A DNA stretch of 7,227 nt from the NCBI GenBank assembly GCA_946409855.1, contig CAMJXZ010000163.1, positions 1 to 7,227 of the forward strand, written 5' to 3'. Source of the stretch: an uncultured Clostridia bacterium. GTDB lineage: Bacteria; Bacillota; Clostridia; Christensenellales; Aristaeellaceae. Below are positions 1 through 6,174 of this stretch, piece after piece. The first letter of the stretch is position 1; each line of letters begins with the position of its first letter. Under the pieces are notes generated by a model. The model had not been told where the DNA came from, did not search any database, and saw only the letters and a program-made list of their open reading frames with translations. The position numbers and the translations under genes are program-made.

Positions 1-675
1 CCGGGTCAGGCGGAAGGGCTGGGCGCAGACCGGACGAACGCCGAGCACCTTTTCGGCGCAGCCGATGATCACATCTTCCAGCAGGATAAAGGTGCCCCGG
101 CCCTCCTTTGTGGGCAGGGGGATGCAGCGGTCCAGGTTCTTGGGCACGGGAAGCAGGCTGAAGCGCAGGGAGCCGCCGGACGTCTTCGCGGGCAGCAGCA
201 TCGCCAGGTGCAGGCATTTGGGTGCCAGCAGCGGGAAGGGCCTCCTGGGGTCGATGGCGTACGGCGTCAGCAGCGGGGCGACCTCGCTGTCAAAATACTG
301 CCGGACAAAGGCGGCCTGTTCATCGTTCAGATCCTGGAACCGCAGGAACGTGATGCCCGCTTTTTTCAGGTCCGGCAGGTATTCCTCGTTCAGGATCTGG
401 TACTGCCGGGCGATCTGCTGGCGCACATCCAGCCCGATCTGGGTCAGCTGCTCGTACGCCGTCATCCCGGAAATATCGGTCTTCCCGCTGCCCAGGGTCA
501 GCTCCCTTTCCAGGGAGCCCACACGGACCATAAAAAACTCATCCAGGTTGCTCTCGCAGATGGAAATGAACTTGCCCTTTTCCAATAGCGGGTTGTCCGG
601 ATTGGCCGCCTCCTCCAGGCAGCGCTGATTGAAGCGGATCCAGCTGAGCTCGCGGTTGAAGTACTTCTTTTTCAT
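1..675 (-). CDS. ppk1: Polyphosphate kinase 1, N-terminal part (cut by window edge)
   Basis: Polyphosphate kinase 1 reversibly transfers the terminal phosphate of ATP onto inorganic polyphosphate. Only the first 225 codons are visible; the frame is open to base 1, so the 3' end lies outside. The reading starts MKKKYFNRELSWIRFNQR, matching the family's N-terminal signature (NRELSWxxFNxRVLxEA). Residues 37-54 (FISICESNLDEFFMVRVG) match the conserved SNLDEFF-VR segment. Residues 134-150 (PLLTPYAIDPRRPFPLL) match the start of the second (head) domain. The phosphorylated histidine and other catalytic residues lie in the C-terminal domains and cannot be checked here. The family is usually about 700 residues, so roughly a third is present. 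The ATG at 675 is preceded by AAGGA nine bases upstream. The gene follows the metallophosphoesterase stop by 19 bp, which suggests co-transcription. The family assignment is secure; whether the gene is intact is unknown. Confidence 0.95.
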   Translation of the reverse strand, partial: MKKKYFNRELSWIRFNQRCLEEAANPDNPLLEKGKFISICESNLDEFFMVRVGSLERELTLGSGKTDISGMTAYEQLTQIGLDVRQQIARQYQILNEEYLPDLKKAGITFLRFQDLNDEQAAFVRQYFDSEVAPLLTPYAIDPRRPFPLLAPKCLHLAMLLPAKTSGGSLRFSLLPVPKNLDRCIPLPTKEGRGTFILLEDVIIGCAEKVLGVRPVCAQPFRLTR

Positions 676-684
676 GAAAAACCG

Positions 685-689
685 TCCTT
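685..689 (-). promoter_or_regulatory. Ribosome binding site of ppk1
   Basis: AAGGA on the minus strand lies nine bases before the ppk1 ATG at 675. It sits inside the 19 bp gap after the phosphoesterase stop codon (697-695). There is no room for a separate promoter in that gap, so ppk1 is probably translated from the same mRNA as the upstream gene. Confidence 0.7.
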
Positions 690-694
690 TTATC

Positions 695-1786
695 TCAATA
701 GACCAGTTTGCTGGTCAGCGTTATCAGGGTGACCGTCGGCGGGTTCATAAACCGGGCAGACCAGGGGGTATAGATCTGCGCCGCCCCCATGCCCGGGCTG
801 ATGTACTGAGAGATCCCGTACAGGGTGTCCAGCCCGACCAGCCCATGATCCCCGGCGAACCACCGGTCCCCGTCATATAGACCGATTTTACCCGGGATAT
901 ACACCGGCCCCAGGAAGGGCAGACGGAACTGGCCGCCGTTATAGTGGCCGGCCAGCACCAGGGACACGGGCTTGGCGTTGTTGCGCAGCCCGTCCGCTTC
1001 GTTGTACCGAAGCTCCGAGAGGCCTGCCTGCGAGTAGGGCGCGTGGGTCACGCAGATCTTGAAATCCCCGCTTTTCATCTGCAGCAGGGACTGCTCGATC
1101 CGGTCGATCAGGTCCAGCCAGTATTCCACCGCCCGCAGCGCGGCCCGGGTGCTCTCGCTGTCCGGCTCGCTGCTCAGCTGCCGGCGCTGGTTCGTCATGG
1201 ACTGGCGCGCGTTGGCCACATCCATATCGTAGACGGATTCCGGACAGAACCAGAGGGTGGATTTTCCGACCTGCACCGGATACGGCGCGTCCAGATAGAT
1301 CGCCCCGAAGCTTTCCGCCCGCTTGATGTACTCGGCCCTGGCCTCGTTGGAAGCGTGCGGCACGGAAACGATGGGCGCCGGGTCTTCATCCCCGGCGATC
1401 AGAAACACCGGCACGTTTTTATCCAGCAGGGCGATCAGCTCCATCAGCTGGGCGTCGGTGCCGTCCGGGGCCAGACTGTCCCCGCTGATTACCACGGCAT
1501 TGTACCGGACCGACTGGAGCGCGGTGGCGATCCCTTCCTGCCCGTGGCCGAAGGCGGCGCCGTGCAGGTCGCTGATATGCAGGATCTTAAAGCCTTCCAG
1601 AGAAGAAGTCAGGGACGGGATGGTGACCGACTGCCGGGCCACCTGCACCTGACGGTTGATGAACCCGTTGATCAGCGCCGAAGCGATGATCACGATCACC
1701 AGAATCAACAGGAGCACGATCGGCGCGCGGTGTGTCCTCCTGATTTTTTCTCTCGCGAAAATCGGATCAGCATATCGCCTGGCCAT
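695..1786 (-). CDS. Membrane-anchored calcineurin-like metallophosphoesterase (YkuE-like)
   Basis: A 363-residue protein of the calcineurin-like phosphoesterase superfamily, which uses two metal ions to hydrolyse phosphomonoesters or diesters. Numbering is from the ATG at 1786. A short basic N-terminus precedes one hydrophobic segment at about residues 22-40, so the enzyme domain is probably anchored in the membrane and faces outside. Motifs in order: HISDLHG (D73, H75), ISGDS (D103), AGDEDP at 131-136, VTHAP (H248) and AGHYNGGQ (H281). The C-terminal stretch ending NPPTVTLITL resembles the YkuE-type subgroup. Two motifs are unusual: the usual GNH(D/E) reads GDED, and the usual GHxHGGQ reads GHYNGGQ with N283 in place of histidine. 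The frame can be extended to a TTG at 1810, but that codon lies almost at the predicted transcription start; the ATG at 1786 has GGGAG nine bases upstream and is preferred. The substrate is unknown. It sits directly upstream of ppk1. Confidence 0.88.
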   Translation of the reverse strand: MARRYADPIFAREKIRRTHRAPIVLLLILVIVIIASALINGFINRQVQVARQSVTIPSLTSSLEGFKILHISDLHGAAFGHGQEGIATALQSVRYNAVVISGDSLAPDGTDAQLMELIALLDKNVPVFLIAGDEDPAPIVSVPHASNEARAEYIKRAESFGAIYLDAPYPVQVGKSTLWFCPESVYDMDVANARQSMTNQRRQLSSEPDSESTRAALRAVEYWLDLIDRIEQSLLQMKSGDFKICVTHAPYSQAGLSELRYNEADGLRNNAKPVSLVLAGHYNGGQFRLPFLGPVYIPGKIGLYDGDRWFAGDHGLVGLDTLYGISQYISPGMGAAQIYTPWSARFMNPPTVTLITLTSKLVY

Positions 1787-1795
1787 CCATTCAAA

Positions 1796-1800
1796 CTCCC
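1796..1800 (-). promoter_or_regulatory. Ribosome binding site deciding the phosphoesterase start
   Basis: GGGAG on the minus strand is nine bases before the in-frame ATG at 1786. It also lies five bases before an out-of-frame ATG at 1790 that would encode only seven codons (MDGQAIC). The site is inside the coding region if the TTG at 1810 were used, so it argues for the later start. Confidence 0.5.
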
Positions 1801-1818
1801 AATCTTTCAATATCGCCT

Positions 1819-1847
1819 ATTATACCCGCAGCCCGGCCTTTTTGCAA
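1819..1847 (-). promoter_or_regulatory. Sigma-A type promoter for the phosphoesterase and ppk1
   Basis: On the minus strand there is a -35 box TTGCAA (1847-1842), a 17 bp spacer and a perfect -10 box TATAAT (1824-1819). The expected transcription start is near 1812. This leaves a leader of about 25 bases before the ATG at 1786 and contains its ribosome binding site. The promoter lies in the spacer after addB. Confidence 0.75.
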
Positions 1848-1868
1848 CCGGAAAGCGAATTATTCCGG
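1848..1868. repeat. Perfect inverted repeat abutting the -35 box
   Basis: CCGGAA and TTCCGG form 6 bp arms separated by 9 bp (AGCGAATTA). The repeat ends at the base directly next to the -35 hexamer at 1847. The position would suit an activator or repressor operator. No T-run follows on either strand, so it is not a terminator. With 6 bp arms in GC-rich DNA, chance is a real alternative. Confidence 0.35.
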
Positions 1869-1918
1869 ACAGATTTGCGTATTTTTTCGGTTTGTTCATT
1901 TTTAAACCGGCCACAGGC

Positions 1919-4900
1919 TCAGGCTGTTCCTTCCGGCTGTTCTTCATCGTCCCCGGACAGGCCGGTTTCCGCCCTGCGTTCCTTCATGATGCCGGCGGAA
2001 AAGAAATCGGGCATCTCCCCAAGGGACACCTTTTCGATCAGCTCGTCAAAGGTCATGGCCTCCCCCTGCCGTTCCATCACCCGGCTGTCCGCGGCGCGGT
2101 CCCGGCAGCAGGCCCGCATGGCGCAGCGCGCGCAGGGGCTTTCCTGGCCTTCCATGACCAGGGGGGACGCGCAGATCGTCCCCCGCAGGATCTCTTCCGA
2201 CATCGCGGCGGCAGCCTTTCTGGCGTGCTCCATCAGGCCGCGCATCTCTTCCAGCGTGGCCAGCTGTTTGTTCTTCGCGAAATCCCCGTCCGATTTGAGC
2301 AGGCTCTGCATGGAAAGCGGCGGGTCCCCGTCGTCCATCAGCCGGATCACGGCCGCGTCCCGCAGGGTGATCCCTTTCAGGCAGAGCGCCTGCGCGAGCT
2401 TCCTTTCAATATCCGTGCGCTCCGCCGGGTCCGCAAGATAGGGATCCGCCAGATGATAATAATACGCCCCCGCCGGGATCCCGTCCTCAAGCGAGTTCAT
2501 CACCGCGTTCATGTAGATCAGCAGCTGCAGCTGGGTCCCCCAGAAGATTTTCGCCGGTTCCAGCTTCATGTCCGGCATTTTGAAATCCGTCACCCGGAAA
2601 TAAAGCCCCTCGTCTCCCTGACAGCGTTCCACCCGGTCGATGACCCCGCGGACCAGGACCTGGCTGCCGTCCGACAGCGTCAGCCGGACCGGCGGAAGGC
2701 CGCCGTCGTTATAGCCAAAGCGCAGCTCGGCGTCCCCCTTGTACTGGCGGAAGGCGGAATGCTGCGCGGCCTGGGTAAAGGTCCAGGCGGCGCGGAACAA
2801 AAGCCTGCGGTAGCGCTGGTAATCGAAGCGGCGCAGCGCCGAATCCGTCATCAGTTCCCGCATCATCGGGTCGATCGCCTCCCGGGCGGCGCTCTCCATC
2901 AGCTGCTCCACTTCCCTGCGGGTGACCTGCGGCCAGTCCGGCAGGGTGGGCAGCAGCCGGGTAAACCCTTCCATCGCCCGGTGGTAAAACAGGCCCGTGT
3001 CCGACGCCTGCATCTTCCAGACGGCCCGCTGCTGGGGCTTGAGCCCGTAGATGAAAAAGTGCCGGAAGGGACAGACGGCGAAGGTCTCCACCCGGTTGAC
3101 GCTGGTGACCCGGTCCAGAAACAGCTGATGCGTGACGTCCGGCGGAAGCGGCGCCTGCACGGAGCGGCGGCGGAAGGCGCTGAGCAGCGTATCCGCCATG
3201 GCCGGTTCTTTCTGGCTGATATACCGCCAGGCGTCCGCCCATTCCTCGTCTATGACCCCGGTCCTCAGCTTTCCGCCCAGCCCCTCCAGCGCGGGCGTCA
3301 GCGCCATGGGATGGGCGGGCCCCTGCGGCGCGGTGACGCCGCCTTCTTCGACCAGCCCCGGGAAGATCCTCCGGATGGTGCCCAGCATGTCCAGCGGGCG
3401 CAGCGCGGTACCGTCCTGCAGCGCCTGCGCGTGGGACAGGTATAATCTCTTTCCGGCGTTGGTCAGGGCTTTGTATACGTCCAGCCGGGCCAGCAGTTTC
3501 CGTCCGTTTTCGTCCAGGGACAGGTGCACTTTGAGCGTCTTTTCGGCTTCCGCCTTTTCTTCCTCCGTCATCAGGTCCGTACTGTCCCGGGACAGGATAC
3601 CGTCGTTCAGGCCCATGACGAAGAGATAATCCGGCCGGGTCAGCGCGGCGTTCCCGATCACCCCGCAGATCACGCTTTCGGCGGTCTGGGGCAGGGCGGA
3701 CAGCTCCGCGGTTTGCAGCCCCGCCGAAAGAAGGCCAGCGGCCTCTTCCCCGTCCATCCCGGCGCCGCCGGCCAGCTCGTGCATCTGGTCCAGCAGGTTC
3801 ATCAGCACCTGCCACACCTGGGTCAGCTGGCTGGCCTCCTCCGGTTTCCCGGCCTCCGTCAGCGCCTGCACCTGTTCCTGCATGCGTTTGTAAGCGCCTG
3901 TGCCGGTCAGAAGCGCGAAGATGGCGTTCAGGCTGTCATCGGCGCACTGCGCGTCATGCAGCCCTTGCCGCAGCTGCTCTAAGGGCTGCATCATCCGCTC
4001 CCGCACGTCTTCCATTTCCGCCGCCTGTTCGCCCCCGCGGGTGAATGGCTTTTGGAACATACCGCCCCGGATCCCGCAGGCCAGGATATAGTTCTCCATC
4101 CGGAAGCCCTCTTCCGGGGTGATGGGCAGATATCCGGTTTTGATCAGGCGGATCATGTCCTCCGGGTAGTATTTCCCCGCCACGGCCTCCAGGGCGCTGA
4201 TCAGAAAAGCGGCCGGCCCCAGATTGGCCGCGGTCAGTTTCCGGTTCACATGATGCGGGATCCGGCATTGGGTCAGCACCTCGTCCAGGACGGAAAAATA
4301 GTGTTCCTCACTGCCGCACAGCACCGACATGGACGAAAAGGGAACCCCCTGAGACCACAGGGAAAGGATTTCCTCGGCCGCGTGATGTGCCTCCGCGTAG
4401 GGGGAAGGCGCGGCGTACAGCCGGATGGAGGCGGGGATCGGCTCATACACCCCGTGCTCCCTGCTCAGCAGGTTCTGTTCCAGGAACGCGATGTCCGCGG
4501 GGAAAGAGACCGCTTCCCGGATGGCCGTCACATCCGCCTGGCCGGGGATGGTTTCCATCAGGCGCGCCACGCTCTCCGTCACCGGACCGAACGCCTCGTC
4601 CGCCCGGTCGTCGCACAGAATGATATCCACCGGGCTGTTCTGCGCCTGGGCCAGGGCGATCCGCCCCATTTCCTCGGTCAGCACGTCGAAGCCGCAGATG
4701 ATCAGGCGGGCGTTCTTCATTTCATCCGAAAGAGGAATCCGCTGCACCATCTCCTCCAGCACGTCTTCCCCGTCCACAAACCGGCCGCTCAGACTTTCCT
4801 CGTAGGCGGCATACAGGCGGCACAGGTCCGAAAGCTTGTCCCTGCGCGCCCCTTCCGGCAGGGCGGACACATAGAGATCCAGCGCTTCCGGCGTGACGCG

Positions 4901-5284
4901 GGCCCGCTTGAAATCGGCGATCATCTGCCCGACCCGGTCGCACAGGCCCTGCCGGCCCGCGGCGGAAGCGTAATATGAAAGACGGTCTTTTTCCTTTTCC
5001 AGCACCCGGGCCACCGTCATGGCCTTGCCCAGGCTGTCGATCCGGACCCGGTCCGACCCGCCGGCGCGCGCGAAGACCCGCTGCCGGAGCCGGGACGGGG
5101 ATACGACGTCCAAATCAAAAAAGCCACCGGTGCCGAAACGGCGGATCAGCATGCGTTCCGTGGAGAGGGTGTACTGCTGGGGCACCAGCATGAGCACCGG
5201 CGTCCCAGCCTGCCTGGCCTGCGCGGCCAGCCCGGTGGCGCAGGGCCAGACCTGACCGGAACGGCCCAGATAAAAATGTATCAT
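1919..5284 (-). CDS. addB: ATP-dependent helicase/deoxyribonuclease subunit B (AddB)
   Basis: AddB is the second nuclease and Chi-recognition subunit of the AddAB complex, which resects double-strand breaks for RecA recombination. The 1121-residue length is normal for the family. The N-terminal segment FYLGRSG (4-10) and LMLVPQQYT (31-39) is in family position, as is the central FVMGLNDGILS (555-565). The C-terminal RecB-like nuclease domain looks intact: H768 in FYHRAMEGF, D883 in GVIDRVE, D900 and K902 in VTDFK, and Q918/Q920 with Y924 in GTQLQLLIY. Four cysteines fit the iron-sulfur staple that brackets this nuclease domain: C738 in AVCPF and C1051, C1054 and C1060 in SPCARCAMRACC. The Walker A loop is degenerate: after GRSG comes QVWPC instead of a GKT/GKS ending. 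The ATG at 5284 has AGGA nine bases upstream. The gene follows the DUF6062-like gene by 45 bp. addA is not directly downstream. Confidence 0.95.
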   Translation of the reverse strand: MIHFYLGRSGQVWPCATGLAAQARQAGTPVLMLVPQQYTLSTERMLIRRFGTGGFFDLDVVSPSRLRQRVFARAGGSDRVRIDSLGKAMTVARVLEKEKDRLSYYASAAGRQGLCDRVGQMIADFKRARVTPEALDLYVSALPEGARRDKLSDLCRLYAAYEESLSGRFVDGEDVLEEMVQRIPLSDEMKNARLIICGFDVLTEEMGRIALAQAQNSPVDIILCDDRADEAFGPVTESVARLMETIPGQADVTAIREAVSFPADIAFLEQNLLSREHGVYEPIPASIRLYAAPSPYAEAHHAAEEILSLWSQGVPFSSMSVLCGSEEHYFSVLDEVLTQCRIPHHVNRKLTAANLGPAAFLISALEAVAGKYYPEDMIRLIKTGYLPITPEEGFRMENYILACGIRGGMFQKPFTRGGEQAAEMEDVRERMMQPLEQLRQGLHDAQCADDSLNAIFALLTGTGAYKRMQEQVQALTEAGKPEEASQLTQVWQVLMNLLDQMHELAGGAGMDGEEAAGLLSAGLQTAELSALPQTAESVICGVIGNAALTRPDYLFVMGLNDGILSRDSTDLMTEEEKAEAEKTLKVHLSLDENGRKLLARLDVYKALTNAGKRLYLSHAQALQDGTALRPLDMLGTIRRIFPGLVEEGGVTAPQGPAHPMALTPALEGLGGKLRTGVIDEEWADAWRYISQKEPAMADTLLSAFRRRSVQAPLPPDVTHQLFLDRVTSVNRVETFAVCPFRHFFIYGLKPQQRAVWKMQASDTGLFYHRAMEGFTRLLPTLPDWPQVTRREVEQLMESAAREAIDPMMRELMTDSALRRFDYQRYRRLLFRAAWTFTQAAQHSAFRQYKGDAELRFGYNDGGLPPVRLTLSDGSQVLVRGVIDRVERCQGDEGLYFRVTDFKMPDMKLEPAKIFWGTQLQLLIYMNAVMNSLEDGIPAGAYYYHLADPYLADPAERTDIERKLAQALCLKGITLRDAAVIRLMDDGDPPLSMQSLLKSDGDFAKNKQLATLEEMRGLMEHARKAAAAMSEEILRGTICASPLVMEGQESPCARCAMRACCRDRAADSRVMERQGEAMTFDELIEKVSLGEMPDFFSAGIMKERRAETGLSGDDEEQPEGTA

Positions 5285-5329
5285 CGCAACCCATCCTGTC
5301 GGTCGTCTGAAAAAGCGGAGCGGCGGACA

Positions 5330-6046
5330 TTATTCGGGATCGAACGTGTGCCCCCGCAGCAGGTTGACCGCCCGCTCCAGCGCCCCTTTGCAGCGGGGAT
5401 TGTTCTTGTGTTCGCTGCCGACATGGAAGGAACTGCACAGCGCGTCCAGGTCCTCCTGGGCGGTTTTGAAAACCGCCAGCGTCTTGCGCGAAACCGCGTC
5501 CAGGAAAGTGCGCTGCATTTCCCCGGACAGATACCTGCCGGCGTCCGCAATGACGTCGGGCAGGTCGGAAAGACATATGCCGCTCCCGCTTTCAAACGCC
5601 GCCCGGAAGGCGGATTCCTTCTGGTACAGGCGGAAAAAGGTTTCCCGGTAGGCCCTCACATGGTCGGCCATGCTTTCGCAGACCAGGCACCTGGACGTCA
5701 GCGCCCGCAGTTTCTGCGCCGCCTTGTCCGTGTTTTTCCCGCCGAACAAACCGCCGCGGGAAAGTCCGGAAAGAGAAGGCGTCGCCTGGCTGATCGCTTC
5801 CTTGAGGCGCGTATCCATCATCAGGGCATAGCCGTGATAATCCTTCTGCGCCATCAGCATGCGGTGATGGGCCGGGCAGAAGCCGGCGGCGTTCGTCCTG
5901 ATCCGGATATCGGGCTCCATGACGGAGCCGCCCAAAAAGCGTTCGACCCCCTGTGTTTCGATCATTTTCTTCAGCGCGCAGAAAGGACAAAGCTCCGTCT
6001 GCCTGACGGCATCCCAGACCGGAGCGGTTTCCAGATGATCCCGCAT
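5330..6046 (-). CDS. Cysteine-rich DUF6062-like protein of unknown function
   Basis: A 238-residue soluble protein with no signal peptide or membrane segment. It resembles the DUF6062 family as I recall it, which has no established function. It carries two similar cysteine modules. The first has C20-x2-C23 (ELCPFCALK) followed by GFCPAHH with C57, H60 and H61. The second has C120-x2-C123 (SRCLVCESM) followed by GICLSDL with C158. These arrangements look like metal (zinc) sites. The frame extends upstream to an ATG at 6100, but that start overlaps the promoter; the ATG at 6046 has GGGAGG five bases upstream and gives the conserved-looking start MRDHLETAPVWDAV. The gene is the first of a unit with addB (45 bp gap), but a role in DNA repair is only a guess from position. 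The gene itself is certain; the family name is moderately sure. Confidence 0.85.
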   Translation of the reverse strand: MRDHLETAPVWDAVRQTELCPFCALKKMIETQGVERFLGGSVMEPDIRIRTNAAGFCPAHHRMLMAQKDYHGYALMMDTRLKEAISQATPSLSGLSRGGLFGGKNTDKAAQKLRALTSRCLVCESMADHVRAYRETFFRLYQKESAFRAAFESGSGICLSDLPDVIADAGRYLSGEMQRTFLDAVSRKTLAVFKTAQEDLDALCSSFHVGSEHKNNPRCKGALERAVNLLRGHTFDPE

Positions 6047-6051
6047 AAGCG

Positions 6052-6057
6052 CCTCCC
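6052..6057 (-). promoter_or_regulatory. Strong Shine-Dalgarno deciding the start of the DUF6062-like gene
   Basis: GGGAGG on the minus strand lies five bases before the ATG at 6046. It rules out the longer frame that begins at 6100, because that start would lie upstream of the predicted transcription start. Confidence 0.8.
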
Positions 6058-6070
6058 TGTGTTTTTTGTT

Positions 6071-6100
6071 ATTATAACACGTATCCGGCCCGTCAGGCAA
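6071..6100 (-). promoter_or_regulatory. Extended -10 promoter for the DUF6062-like gene and addB
   Basis: On the minus strand GTGTTATAAT contains a perfect -10 box TATAAT (6076-6071) preceded by TG one base away, an extended -10. A moderate -35 box TTGCCT lies at 6100-6095 with an 18 bp spacer. The expected start near 6064 leaves a leader of about 18 bases holding the GGGAGG site. A palindrome TTCCGGAA lies 11 bp upstream of the -35 (6112-6119). Confidence 0.75.
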
Positions 6101-6125
6101 TCAAAAATCGCTTCCGGAACACATG

Positions 6126-6161
6126 AAAAAAGGACTTCCGGCGTTTTACCGGAAAGCCCTT
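6126..6161 (-). terminator. Rho-independent terminator after the NlpC/P60 gene
   Basis: On the minus strand, AAGGGCTTTCCGG (6161-6149) pairs with CCGGAAGTCCTT (6141-6130), with one G-U pair and one bulged T. The loop is 7 bases. A run of six T (6131-6126) overlaps and follows the stem. It starts 13 bases after the stop codon at 6175 and separates that gene from the next promoter. Confidence 0.85.
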
Positions 6162-6174
6162 CTGAAAAGGGAGA

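Noticed and set aside
65..628. A 187-codon plus-strand open frame at the left end
   Set aside because: It is antisense to ppk1, whose conserved N-terminal motifs are clear on the minus strand. The plus-strand translation has no family features.
1888..1909. Inverted repeat CGGTTT / AAACCG after addB as a possible terminator
   Set aside because: On the minus strand the stem is followed by a run of A, not T, and on the plus strand no T-run follows it. The stem is only 6 bp and AT-rich.
944..3445. An 833-codon open frame on the plus strand
   Set aside because: It lies antisense to the phosphoesterase and AddB, spans both genes and their spacer, and its translation is rich in R, G, P, H and Q without any recognisable domain. 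This is the usual shadow of GC-rich coding on the other strand.
3441..3446. A TATAAT on the plus strand inside addB
   Set aside because: There is no acceptable -35 box at the right distance and no plus-strand gene downstream.
6047..6100. Upstream extension of the DUF6062-like gene to an ATG at 6100
   Set aside because: This stretch contains the extended -10 promoter and the Shine-Dalgarno site, and the added residues (MPDGPDTCYNNKKHREAL) do not look conserved.
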